The translations under genes and the position numbers were made by a program. This document shows positions 34,135 through 45,900 of a DNA stretch of 64,000 bases, piece after piece (positions within the stretch are counted from its first letter, which is position 1; each line of letters begins with the position of its first letter). Source of the stretch: Leptura quadrifasciata. Its lineage: Eukaryota; Arthropoda; Insecta; Coleoptera; Cerambycidae. The notes beneath the pieces are model-generated. The model ran no database searches, had not been told where the DNA came from, and worked only from the letters and a program-made list of their open reading frames with translations. The stretch is from assembly GCA_963675555.1 (NCBI GenBank), contig OY776676.1:108210354-108274353 (forward strand), given 5' to 3'.

Positions 34135-34580
34135 GTATTTTTTTTCTTCGAACGTCAGAAAATCATGACATTTCTTACTCATTTCATGACATTAAAGTTT
34201 GACATTTCAGACGGCTGCGTGTTGCCATCAGCAATGGAAGTAAAAGTACTTTTTCTTCCGCTCGAGCGGACTTTTACTTCCGTTGCGTTGCTAATGGCAA
34301 CGCACAGCTACATTTTTTATCTTCATTTTTTTATAGCTAATTCACGTTTGAAGAAAAAATAACATGTCTTACTCGGAGTAAAAGCCAATTTTTTGTGACT
34401 CGTCTGTAATTTACCGGACTCGATTCGTTAGTCCGGCAAACGTACAAACTCGTCACGCAAGTATAACTTTTACTCCTAATAAAACAATATACTATTTTTT
34501 ACTCGTATAGTTAATAGCGCTCGTCTTCGGCTTGTACTATAAACGCCCCACTTGTCAAACACCATTTTAGTCACTTGTTA
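34135..34580. repeat. Palindromic repeat of the AGTAAAAGT family
   Basis: GACGGCTGCGTGTTGCCAT faces ATGGCAACGCACAGC, with CTTTTACTTCCGTTGC next to it. The ends read TCGGAGTAAAAG and CTTTTACTCCTAATAAAAC. Same family as the cluster at 14270-16030. Confidence 0.6.
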
Positions 34581-35072
34581 TATAAAATACTATTATATCA
34601 CTATTTATATGGCTTAAGTACAGCAACATGTAAATAAACAGGTATTATGAAATTTTAGATTAGATAATGTTTTTATTTAAAAAAAATTTATATATAATTT
34701 ACATCCCGCAGTAATATTGATTATTTCTGTATTTCCAAGAACTTGTGGCAGCATATTATTTCTTACATATTGCATAACTTTACGCATAGAAAATATGACC
34801 TGCAGAGTAGTTGTTATAAGATCGATTTAACAAAGTGCACCATTCCGTACTTCATAGCTCATTATATAATATTTTGTTCACGGTAATAACGTTCTCATTA
34901 TGATTAATCAGTGCAGATTGGTGGTTATTGTACTTTATATATTATAGCGAATAGGCTAGTACAAACTATAACCTAGAACAGATTTTTTGCACGCTAGATT
35001 TGTCGCGCTACAAATCCTACTAAGATGCTTATTTTGAAAATAATATTTATTTTAAATTATATTACTCGTTTT
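34581..35072. other. AK1 intron 1, near the donor
   Basis: AT-rich, nothing recognised beyond the donor at 35073-35078. Confidence 0.35.
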
Positions 35073-35078
35073 ACTCAC

Positions 35079-35081
35079 CAT
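35079..35081 (-). CDS. AK1: Adenylate kinase 1, probable first coding exon (ATG only)
   Basis: On the minus strand an ATG is followed at once by a strong donor, GTGAGT (35073-35078). Splicing to exon 2 gives MAPIPEIKVPIIWVLGG, close to the N-terminus I expect for insect AK1 (MAP..VPIIWVLGGPGSGKGT). The 5' UTR would run to the right of 35081; its start is not visible. The intron would be 8.6 kb. The context before the ATG (..TTATCC) is not a strong insect Kozak, but Ala gives G at +4. Other ATG-donor pairs cannot be excluded. Confidence 0.45.
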
Positions 35082-35480
35082 GGATAAGAACAACGCGCAA
35101 TAATAATTGAAATAGCAGGTTTCAATATCACTAGGTCAGATACACAAGGCTCCGCTGAGAGCCAGTGCGCGACTAAATAATTTTATTTCAAATGACACGA
35201 CATTGAAAATCTAGGATACTATTGCCAAGTAGTTTATTTGTAAACACAAATTCTCTTCTAATTGATAAAAATAATCACAATATATATCTTTATAAAATAT
35301 ATAACAAAATTACATAATTCCGAGTTTTGAATTAATACTTTTAACTACTAGAGAGCAGCCTTAATACTTGCTGATAATCTAAATAGGAGTAAGAATATAT
35401 TATTTATCTGACTGAATAACTCTGTATAAGATGTTTTTTAAAATATTATTTGAAGTTCAGTTAGATGTATAAAAGTCTAC
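35082..35480. promoter_or_regulatory. AK1: Presumed AK1 5' UTR and promoter region
   Basis: By position only: sequence upstream (to the right) of the proposed ATG exon. No convincing TATA box or initiator could be picked out. Confidence 0.25.
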
Positions 35481-35992
35481 TCCATGAAAAAGTTGCAAAA
35501 AAAAGGCTAAAACACAAAAGTTCTGTGTGAGGTATGAATCATAGGTCCCCCCTGTTTTCGAGGGCGCTGAATAGGATGGCAATATTCACTTCTTCACCAC
35601 CCTCCACAAGCCACCCCTTTTTCATTGAGGGTGGTTGGTGGAGGAGAAATGAATATTACCATCGTGTTGAGCGCCCCCAAAAATTTTCATGCATTTTAAT
35701 TTTTTGGGGATATATTAGTATTAGGGTAGGGGGAGTTTCAACCCCGGAGGTAGATAAGATGATGGTTAAATAACATACGGTCTACCTGAATCCTGCCCAA
35801 AACCGATTCGCATGCCTACGATGGAAAACAACGCGAAATAGGGGTGGCCTTTCAAGTTCAAGCCTAACCCTAGTTACTGATGGGTGGGAACTTTAAAAAT
35901 ATCACTATCGTGTCCTGCGCCCTCGAAAACAGGAGGTACCCATGTTGCGTCCCTCTCACAGAACTTTTGCGGTTTTTAAAACATTTTCATGA
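35481..35992. mobile_element. MITE with ~100-bp inverted repeats (TTCGAGGGCGC type)
   Basis: The left arm includes CAAAAGTTCTGTGTGAGG and CCTGTTTTCGAGGGCGCTGA. The right arm, inverted, has CAAAAGTTCTGTGAGAGG and CCTGTTTTCGAGGGCGCAGG. Outer tips are CATGAAAA on both sides. 512 bp, no coding sequence. Confidence 0.7.
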
Positions 35993-36309
35993 ACTAATCG
36001 AACAAAGTACAGCAACATAACATAGAACCACAAAAAAGAGTTCTGTTCTTGAAGCATAGCGACGTGTTTTATGCAGGTATTTTTTTTTGTTCTAAAACTG
36101 AATATAATATTGTGTTCTTTGATAATCAAAATTTGAGTAGTTTGTATTATATATTATGGTAAAGTTCTCCATATCTATACGGTTGGATGAAAACAAGGAA
36201 TCGACACTACGCTCTTGGTTTAAGGGGCAGTGGCAGTCCATATAATTTGAAATGTGAAAACTATGAGAAGTTAGCCTAGTACCGTTAGAGTACAACCTGA
36301 ATCTGTAGA

Positions 36310-36583
36310 CATTCTAAAAGGAGGTAGGTTTTCCATTTTAATGAATGTTGGCTATAATTGCAGCGAAATCTTCTCGGTTCTGTGCGGCTGTAAATAGTGT
36401 ACAGGTGTCTAGATTCGTTCAGTCCTTGATGTCTTTGAGCCATGAGTATTTCTTCCTTCTTCCTACCTATACTCCACTTTCCTCAGTTTTCCCTCTATAA
36501 TTAGCTTCAGGAATTGGTACTCTGTGTTGCGAAGTATGTGGCCAAGATATGCCGCTCTTCTTCGCTTCACTGGTCAGCAGTTA
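36310..36583 (-). pseudogene. LINE C-terminal relic, part 2 (split by M2)
   Basis: Minus strand, shifting frames: LLTSEAKKSGI(L)WPHTSQHR with EYQFLKLIIEGK, then VGRRKKYSWLKDIKD, NLDTCTLFTAAQNREDFAAI and IANIH. This is the end of the domain downstream of RT in many APE-type LINEs (RRxxWLKNLRxW..). It continues the fragment at 39326-39955 after removal of M2. Confidence 0.6.
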
Positions 36584-39325
36584 TACAGGGTTGGGCAATA
36601 GTGTATCGGACCTCGATATCTCTAGTTCTACGACAGCTAGAAATTTTTTTAAAAAATTGCAGTAAACTAAATAAAAAAGTCTATAACTGGAATTTTGTTT
36701 TCGAACATACAGGGCGAGCCAAGACGAAATTACAGGACCTTTCTTTTAAATGGAATTGCTGTGTATATCATACTGATATGCATGAAATTTTTTGAAGCCT
36801 CTTTCTAGGCTCTATTCATTCCTACATTAGCATTGAATATCTCCCAACCATTTGGATGTAATGAATTTTTTTGTTGAAATAATGCAATCTGCAGATGGAT
36901 ATTTAAAAAATCACCACAATCACAATTATGGGTTTTAAGAAAAACTTATGTGAATACCAGTTACGAGATATCTAATTAATGTTTTTGATTTATTTTCATT
37001 TCCTAAAAATGTACAGGGTGGCCAAAAATTATTTTTCAATTAAGAACATTTTAAATTGAATTTTCTCAATTTTTCAAGTGGAGCACCCTGTATATTTTTC
37101 GACGTGATGTAGAAATGAAAAAGGAATTTTTTTATAAGTACTTCCCTAGGGCTAATTGCAACCAATTTCGTTTTATTGAGCAATAATTACAAAATTCAAA
37201 AATAAACTTAAAAAAAGAGGTTTCTTCAAATAACTTGTGGCAGCATTTTTAAAATTATAATAAATATTCCACATGTTGCCCATTTTGATTGACACATCTC
37301 TATGCGCTTTTGAAATTAGGTTCTCACTGTTCCTAAAACTGCCGGTGTGATAGATGTAAAGGCAGTTATTATTCTTTCCTTCATATTTTGTACTGTTGTT
37401 GGTGTGTCTCTATAAACAATTTCCTTCACGTATCCCCATAAAATGAAATTCATTTTTGTAAGATCTGGGGATCTAGCAGGCCATTTAGTGGGTCTATTTC
37501 TTCCAATCCATTGATTAGGGTAGGTATTAATTAAGTTGTCTCTAACTGCATTTAAATAATGTGGAGGAGCACCATCTCGCTGAAACCACATCTTATTTCG
37601 AATTCTTTCAGGGAGATTTACCAATAATTATGGCAGATAGTTTTCCAAAAATGAAGATAAATAGCTCCAGTCAATGTACCATCAAAAAAATGTGGCCCTA
37701 TTACAAGTTCTATAATAATTCCTCCCCAAACGTTTATAGACCATCTGCGTTAGTTATCAACTTGCATAAAATAGTGAGAATTTTCCAAAGCATAATAATG
37801 AAAATTGTGCTTATTAACAAATCCATTTTTATGAAAAGTTGCCTTATCACTGAATAAAACAGTATTGAAGAAGTTGACGTCATGTTGCATTTCACCTCTG
37901 GTCCAATTATAAAATTGTAGGAGCTTTTGAAAATCGTCATCAGATAATTCCTGGTGCACTTGAATATGATATGCATGCAACTTATTGGTTTTTAAGATTC
38001 GACCCACAGACCGTCTACTTATGAACTCACTCTGAACTCACTTTTTTGACTAACATGGGGATTTTCAACTGTTGCCAGCATCGCAGGAAACTCATTTTCT
38101 TCGTTCACAACACGTTTTACTCTTTCACTTTTTTTATATTCGACATTTCCAGTTTCCAGAAATCTATAGGGAAGGTTTTGGAAGCTGCTAACATCAGGAA
38201 TCCTTTCAGGTTAACGTTGGTGATAAATTCTATTGGCAAGTAAACAATTTCTGTCTGACTCGCCCAAAACAAAATTCATGTCTACATGTTCCACTTTATT
38301 AAAATTCATATTGTAAAATTCAAAGTATTTTAAATTCAATACAAATTGTAACGACCGATAAGTGATAAGTGTGATAAATACTGCTTTGTACACGACAATT
38401 TATACCAAACTGAAGTTTTATTGCTGGTATAACGAAAACAGCAAAAAAATGTTCAAAAAAACATTACAGTAAAGGACCAGTTAAATACTATTTACTCATT
38501 TCAATGGACTGGAAGAAATGGTCCCACTAAATGGCCTCATTTCAAAATTGCATAAAGACGTGTGTCAGTCAAACACGTCGAACACCTATTATAAATTTTT
38601 CTAATGAATTATTTGAAGGAACCTCTTTTTTTAGTTTATTCTTGAATTTGACACTTACTTACTTATAAAACGAAAATTGTTGCAATTAGCCGTAGGGAAG
38701 TACTTACAAAAAATGTTCGTTTTTCATTTTTACATTACATCGTCGAAAAATATGCAGGGTGTTCCATTTGAAAAAAGTGAGAAAATTCAATTTAAAAGTT
38801 CTTAATTCAAAAATAAACACTTATTTATTTATAAAACGAAATTGGTTGCAATTAGCCCTAGGGAAGTACCTACCAAAAATGTTCGTTTTTCATTTCTACA
38901 TCTACATTTTAAGATCTGATGATGATTCAAGAACATTAATTAGATGTCTCGTAACTGGTGTTCACATCAGTTTTTGTTAAAACCCATAATTGTGACTGTG
39001 GTGATTTTTTAAATATCCATCTGCAGATTGCATTATTTCAACAAAAAAATGTAATACATCCAAGTAATTGGGAGGTATGCAATGCTAATATATAAATGAA
39101 TAGAGCCTAGAAAGAGGTTTCAAAAAATGTACTGATATACATAGCATTCCATTTTGAAACAGGCACTTGGTCCTGTAATTTCATCTTGGCTCGCCCTGTA
39201 TGTTCGAAAATAATTTCCAGTTATAGACTTTTTTTTATCTAGTTTACTTGCAATTTTTTAAAAAATTTCTAGCTATCGCAGAACTTGAGATATTGAAGTC
39301 CGACGCACTATTTCCCCACCCTGTA
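36584..39325 (-). mobile_element. M2: mariner-like element with long compound inverted repeats
   Basis: 2742 bp, flanked by TA (36582-36583 and 39326-39327). Tips are TACAGGGTTGGGCAATAGTG and, inverse, TACAGGGTGGGGAAATAGTG. Arms of about 650-700 bp contain inner tip-like motifs at about 36710 and 39195 (CAGGGCGAGCCAAGA) and at about 37014 and 38755 (CAGGGTG..). The right arm has an extra ~120-bp direct duplication (38640-38745 and 38800-38905). Inserted into a LINE relic. Confidence 0.85.
37316..38240 (-). pseudogene. Mariner-like transposase, decayed (M2)
   Basis: Minus strand in pieces. N-terminal traces are near 38050-38240. VGRILKTNKLHAYHIQ and NTVLFSDKATFHKNGFVNKH (37750-38007) give the first Asp. 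NVWGGII and GPHFFDGTLTGAIYL follow in a second frame. MWFQRDGAPPHY gives the second Asp, and WPARSPDLTKMNFILWG (37316-37624) carries Asn where the third Asp should be. Spacing from second Asp to that position is 41 residues, as in M1. Frameshifts plus the catalytic change make it dead. Confidence 0.75.
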
Positions 39326-39955
39326 TACCTGTATCCGCCTATTCTCAAAACTTCAGCGTTGGCGACTTATGCGGTCCAGGGTATCTTTAACAGTCTTTGA
39401 TTAGTCAGTAGTTTCCTCATGTTGAGGGATGTTTTCCTGACTTGTTCTATTCGGCAGATTACTTCCATGTCTGGATTTAAGTCTTCAGTTATCCAACAGC
39501 CGAGGCGCTTGAAGTTTGATATGCACTCAATGGGTTTTCTGTTCATAGAGAGGTTTGCTTGGGCACCGGTGTTTTGCTTACGACCATCAGTTTTGTCTTG
39601 TCGATGTTAATTTGCGGTGATAGTTGATCTCCTTCGGGCGATATTTTGTCTAGTAGCCGTTGCAATGCTTCCGGACTGTCGGCAATTATAACAGTGCCAT
39701 CCGCATATCGTAGGTTGTTGATAGTTTGTCCGTTTATTTTGATACCGTCATTCAAATCTTCTAGTGTGCAGGCAAAAGACGGCCTCCGAGTACATGTTAA
39801 AAACAAGGGGCGACAGTACACATCTCTGCCGAACACCGCGCCCTATAGAAGCATTTGTTTTGTTATTATCTCCGATCCTCACAAATGCCGTCTGATGCAT
39901 GTAAAGCGTTAAAGTCATTTTCATCAATGCCAATCTTATCTCAGTGTCATGCAAA
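39326..39955 (-). pseudogene. LINE reverse transcriptase relic, part 1 (split by M2)
   Basis: Minus strand: HDTEIRLALMKMTLTLYMHQ, GRGVRQRCVLSPLVFNMYSE (G-V-R-Q-x-C motif, the usual Gly changed to Arg), NNLRYADGTVIIADSPEALQ (YADD changed to YADG), INIDKTKLMVVSK. The catalytic Asp pair is broken and frames shift. A family distinct from the intact LINE at 43 kb. Confidence 0.7.
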
Positions 39956-41984
39956 TTGAATTGAAAAGAAGATTACGACTTAATAGATCCAGTAACATCG
40001 GAGGAAAATAATGAAAACAAACTGGAATTGGTTGCGATAATTATTAATGACGAATTTGAAGATATCCAAAATAGAGACAACTCCATCAGTCCACACCAAA
40101 AAAGACGCACGCAATGTTTAGACAATATTGATTAGGTCTACAAAGGATATCACTTAAAAAAAGCGCCCAAGACTGTAGTACTTCTCCAGTGGCGTGGAGA
40201 CCAGTATAATGTTACTCGACATAAGTATACTTGCTGGGCGTTGCCGCAAAAACTATTACACTTACGAAAAATGTTATTGAACTTTTTCTTCTAAAATTTT
40301 GTACGATTCAATTTTTGCCTAAAACATTCTTTCGTTGGACCAACTGTTTTCGAGTTATTTGTGAAAATCAAACGGGGATAAAGCCGACAATCGATTGGTG
40401 GTGACTTTTTAGGGTTTCATACTCATCATTAAAACAAGTGATTGGTGGAAAAACCTACCTATTTTTAGTACTTCCGCAGATATTTCTAACGGTACTGGAC
40501 TAAGTGTATTAGCACTTTAATTTCGCTGATAAATATTACAGAATGTCCATATTATTGATTAAAAAATTATTTAAAAAATAATAATATACTCTGTTTTATA
40601 CGTAGTGTTTTATTTAATATAAACGAACGCAATTTATGATAAATACGAAAAATTAAATAATTACACTAGAAACAATAAATAAAATAAATAAACAGAAAAA
40701 CTAATAGATATAGCGATTTACGAAGAAATAACAGCCAGGAAACATTAAGAAGACGAAAATGCAGGTGCGCAAATTGAAGTTCATGATTTATACTATCGAT
40801 GTCAAAAAAGAATCAAATGAAGTATTGGTTTTAAATTATTGAAACCAATTATTGAAGTTAGCATTAATTTATTCGTTATAAATAAGTAGAATATCTCTTT
40901 GGCTATGCATCGTATCGAAATGCTGACAAAAGCATCTGATAGCTGACATCTTTTCACGAATTAAAAAAAAAAAATTAACGATAAATTTGCCACTGAATAA
41001 AGGAAATCGACTAATCGTTGTACATTGCAGTTCTATGAATGGACGGGTGAATAGTTACCTGAAATTGTATGGAAAAATATAGATTAGTCAGATATGGTCG
41101 ACTATCACCAAAATATGCTGGCCGAAATATTCAAAAATGATTTAAAAACACGTTAAAATCGAAATTGGAAAAATATTATCATGGTATTAGACAATAGACA
41201 ATACCATTATCGATAAATCGTAAAAATACCAAATTACGCGACGAGCGAAAAAGGTATTCAGAAATTCCAGAGATGACATAACATACAACATGAACTAACA
41301 AAAACAAACATTGAATATAGTATAATACAGGCAGGCGCCCACGGACACATCGCTTTATATCTAGGTACCACCATATTTTTGCGTTTTTAATTTAATCGAA
41401 TTAATATGGATCGAGCTATATAGAGCAATAAGACGAAACAAATTTCCAAAATTTCACCTTATTCGAGCAAAAATTAACTTCTGAAGATTTGAAAAAATGT
41501 ATGGAAAAGGAAAAACATTGAAAATGAACGCATTTTGCTACAGCAACTACATAATTTGGAGGTAAAAAATGGTAAAATATTCAGGGGGTTCTAAAAGCAA
41601 TGTTATTCAGCACTGATTCAGTGAGTTTTTCGACAACCAATACATCTTAGTTTTAATTTTGTTTTAACATCGAAAATTATGCTTAACTTCATTACAGAAG
41701 AGTTGTAAATGATTGTACGTTTCTTTAGAAACGGATATTATATAGAATAGCCCAGTTGTTTTATTGATAACATGCAGATAAGAAAATCGATCGAATGAAG
41801 TCAATGGTACAATTCTGGAGGCTGACTCTGTAACCAATAAATAGCAAAATACTGAAAACAAGGTATAAAGTGTAAAAAAATTCGCATAAATTCTATCCAT
41901 ACAAAATTCATATACAATATGAACCAACTGAATGAACATGACTGATGACCGTTTGCAATTTTGTTGGGCTGTAAGTGAGTACGG
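39956..41984. other. Repeat-derived non-coding DNA
   Basis: No clear gene. TAGGTCTACAAAGGATATCAC near 40135 resembles TAGGCCTACGGAGGATACCAC near 25922, which suggests fragments of one dispersed element. Open frames here are short and match nothing recognised. Confidence 0.3.
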
Positions 41985-42580
41985 TAAATTTGATTTTTAA
42001 TGTTTGCTTCTCCGACGAAAGTTCTTTCTTCGTAAATGGTACAGTCAACCGCCATAACTGTTGCTATTGGGCAGATTTCAATCCGAGGATATTTCACGAG
42101 GTACTCATCCAACACCCGGAAAGTTCAATGTTTGATCTGAAATTTTTGGTGAACGCCTCGTAGGTCCTTCTTTCCTAAACATTCATTTGACTGGAGAGAT
42201 ATATTTACAATTGCTTTAAGACAATACTGATTCAGTGCTAACTGATATTATAGAAAATGTTGACCGTTACTTAGAAGGCCAGTCGCTATTCCAATTAGAT
42301 GAAGTCCCTCTACATTTTGCACAGCTTGCTCGGCATTATTAGAGTTATTTAAGCATTATTTAATGGCCTTCACAGTTCCAGATTAATCATCATTAAATAT
42401 TTTTTTATGAAGTCACTTAAAAGCTAAAATTTACGCAACCGACACTGCACTCGTAGAAGATTTATGCTAACGTATGCTGTCAAATTATTCTACAAATGCT
42501 ATAGAATGTATGTAACGTTTTGACCAAAATTTGTATTACTCTATGGAAATGGTGGCCACATGTCGAATATTTCCTCAAAT
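41985..42580 (+). pseudogene. Mariner-like transposase, decayed, plus strand
   Basis: FNVCFSDESSFFVNGTVNRH and CCYWADFNPRIFHE give the first catalytic block. RLVGPSFLNIHLTGEIYLQL, DIIENVDRYLEGQSLFQLDE and VPLHFAQLARHY cover the second, with DG changed to DE. After a gap HLKAKIYATDTALVEDLC and LSNYSTNAIECM form the C-terminus. Several stops. No inverted repeats identified. Confidence 0.7.
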
Positions 42581-42961
42581 GACGCGTAATTAACTATTTC
42601 ATAAAATTCTTTCATTTTATTAAAACTGTTAATCTAAATTTAAAAAGTAAGATAGATACCGTTGCAAAGCAAATTTTACGTGCTTTATAACGATGTTCTA
42701 TTGGACCCCTTTCCCATTTAAAATTTTAGAGGTGGAAACTACCACCACTTAAGAGTTGGAGTGGTGCGATAAAAAGTCCTCAATAAAAGTGTTTGATTTT
42801 ATAAAACGTGATGTCCGAGTATTTTTCGAAAAAATTGTTATACGAACAGAAAACAGGCCTATTTGGTTTTCAATGGACCACCCGTATTTGTGTTTCGATT
42901 GGTCAACGGAGCGCCGGCGCTCCAAAATTCTAGGTTAGAACCTAATAACGTGTAATCGTGT
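42581..42961. other. Spacer left of the intact LINE
   Basis: Nothing recognised. The element-proximal end is the 12-bp target duplication (42962-42973). Confidence 0.4.
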
Positions 42962-42973
42962 GATAATAAGATA

Positions 42974-45900
42974 TTATTATTATTAGCCGTTACTCGAGTC
43001 CGAGTATAAAAATGTTACAGTCGATAAATTGTGTACAATAAAAAACAAGTAAAAGGTGTAGTCTATTGTAATTCCCATTCATCTACGGTGCACACGACTA
43101 TGGCTATAGAGGCCAATTCGGGAGAGCACATGTCGACCGCAGTCAGGACAAACATAGACCTGGTTAGGTCTTGGATTCGGCCTTCTTGCAGCAACATCTC
43201 CTTGATAACTGGCCACAACCCCTCGCCATTCGGTTCTGTCCGCTGCAAGTTGTTCCCATTGCTCGTCTGCAATACCGCAGGATTTTAGATTTTCATGGAG
43301 AGCGTCTTTGAACCTCTTTCGTTGACCGCCACGCCTTCTTCTACCGCTTAGCAATTCACCATAAAGTGTACATTTAGGAAGGCGGTTATCATGCATACGA
43401 TGAACGTGACCTGCCCATCTTAGGCGTGCTCTTGAAATAAGCACCTCAATTGGAAGGCTGTTTGCTCTCCTGAGTACTTCCACGTTTGATATGTGATGGA
43501 ACCAACGGATTTTCATCATACTTCTGAGGTGTCTTTGTTGAAAACGTTCTAATTCTTTCACATGACGACGGTAAGTGACCCAGCTTTCACATCCATATAG
43601 CAGTGTTGGAATGACAACTGCTCTGTAGACAGCCATTTTCGTTGACAAAGCAAGGTCGTGGTTGTCAAATACTCTCTCTCTAAGTCCCCAGAGTGCTCTA
43701 GATGCAGCGTTAGTTCTATTGCGAATCTCGCTGTCCATGTTTGCTTTGTCATTAACAACGTTGCCTAAGTAATTGAACTGATCCACCACTTCAAGAGAAT
43801 TTCCGTTAAGTGTAATGTCTATTTGGTTCACTTGATGAGGAGTTGACATAATCTTAGTCTTTCCAATGTTGATTTTAAGTCCCAAGGAATCATAGCTCTG
43901 GGCATACACATCTAAAAGTTCTTGAAGCTCTTCCGGCGTAGAGGCTAAAAGTACACAGTCATCCGCATACTGGAGATCACAAATGAATCGTGTGCGTGTC
44001 TTCGTGAAAGCTCTAAAGCGTCCTATGTTAAAGAGACCGCCATCAAAACGGTATCTGAGACCTATTCCTCTGACTGTCAGTTTGTTGTCAACAATAATTG
44101 TTAGAGCAGTGGTAAACAAATTAAAGAGTAGGGGTGCCAGGACACATCCCTGCCTAACTCCAGTGAGGGTTTGGAAAGGTTCGGTTGCCTCATTATTATA
44201 CATAACCTGGGCGTTGTTGTTTGTATGTAGACTGCGACATACTTCCACAAATTTTCTAGGGATACCTAAGCGGAACATAATTTTCCAGAGCACTTCCCTG
44301 TCCACCGAGTCAAACGCCTTGGTTAAATCAATGAAGGCCATGTGAATTTCTCCTTGATGTTCGAGTGCTTTTTCTTGAAGCTGTTTAAGTGTGAAGATTA
44401 AATCCGATGTGCCTCGGTTTGGTCTAAAGCCACTCTGTGTTTCAGGAAGTAACTTTTCCATAACAGGTGTTAGCCTATTTGCCATCGCTTTAGTGAGTAT
44501 CTTCCCTCCAACAGCCAGGAGAGCTATACCCCTGTAATTTCCACAGTCCGCAGCGCTCCCTTTGTTTTTGAAGAGGTTGATTAAAAGTGTATCACGAAAC
44601 TCCTGCGGAGCTTGACCACTTTCCCACACGACATCAAACAGTTTTTTGAGGTAGGGTATGAGCTCTGACGACACAGCTTTAAAGATCTCAGCTGGGAGTG
44701 AGTCGGCGCCGGGAGATTTGTTATTTTTTAGCTGCCCAATGGCGGTTAAGATCTCTTCCGTTGTTAGTGGTTTATCTAAGTCTTCGAAGGTGTCATATTG
44801 AGGGATAAAATTTATAATATCGTGATCGGCTTGACTTTGCTGGTTAAGAATGTTAGAGTAGTGTTCTTTCCATCGGGCTCTTATTTCCTGGTCTTCTTTG
44901 AGGAGATTTCCATTTAAATCTTTAATAGGGCACATATTTTTCCGACTGGGGCCGTACACTGCTTTTACTTCTTGAAAGAAATTCCTGTAGTCGTGTGAAT
45001 CGGCGTACCTTTGAATTTCTCTGGCCTTGCTTGCCCACCACTCGTTCTTTATTCTTCTGATTTCGCGTTGCGTTTCATACTTAGATTGGATAAAAGCTTC
45101 TGCTTTTGATGAGTCGTTGGGGTGGTTGATAGCGTTTTGGAAGGCAGTATGTTTGCGGTCAAGAAGTTCTTGTATAAAAGCTTCATTATCATTGAACCAG
45201 TCCTCCTGTTTCTTACTTGCTGCAGTGCCAAGAATTTCCTCACTCGCACTTTTTAAACTGTCTTTAATTTGTGTCCAGGTAGCAGCGACATCTACAGAAT
45301 TGGTTTCTTCTAGTGCACTCAAATTCTCTTGAACTTTTTGCTTTAGCTGTTCGACGGTTTGTTGGTCACGCAATTTACTAATACAGAGACGGAGTCTACG
45401 TTTTACTTGAGTTCTTCGGTGTTTGGGTCTCATAACAATTTTCATTTTAGAGACAACAGGACGATGATCGGTCCAACATTCGCTATCAATGCGCGCCTTT
45501 GTAATTTGGACGTCCTTGAGATGCTTCCTACGTACGATAACATAGTCCAGTAGATGCCAGTGACCTGATCTGGGGTGACGCCAGGTGCCTTTAAATTTAT
45601 CCTTTTGTCGGAAAATGGTGTTTGTTATCACTAGATCATGTTCGGCGCATTTAGTTAGGAGTAGTTGACCGTTAGCCTTCATGTTGCCCAAACCGTTCTT
45701 GCCTATGATGCCTGGCCAGGTTTCTGCATCTCTCCCTACTCTAGCGTTAAAATCGCCAAGAATAACGAGTCGTTCCGTTTTAGGTATTCTACAGAGGGTT
45801 TCTTCCAGCTGTTGATAGAAGCTTTCCTTGGTTTCGTGACTTGCATCCAGAGTGGGAGCGTAGGCGCTTATTAGATTTACCGCGTTGCCATCTGATAGCT

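Noticed and set aside
40700..41560. Possible coding relic between 40.7 and 41.6 kb
   Set aside because: Frames break every few dozen codons and no motif of a known family could be found.
45027..45553. Open frames on the plus strand opposite the intact LINE
   Set aside because: They are antisense shadows of the 1089-codon ORF, with no similarity of their own. The same holds for plus-strand frames at 10721-11083 and 43983-44345.
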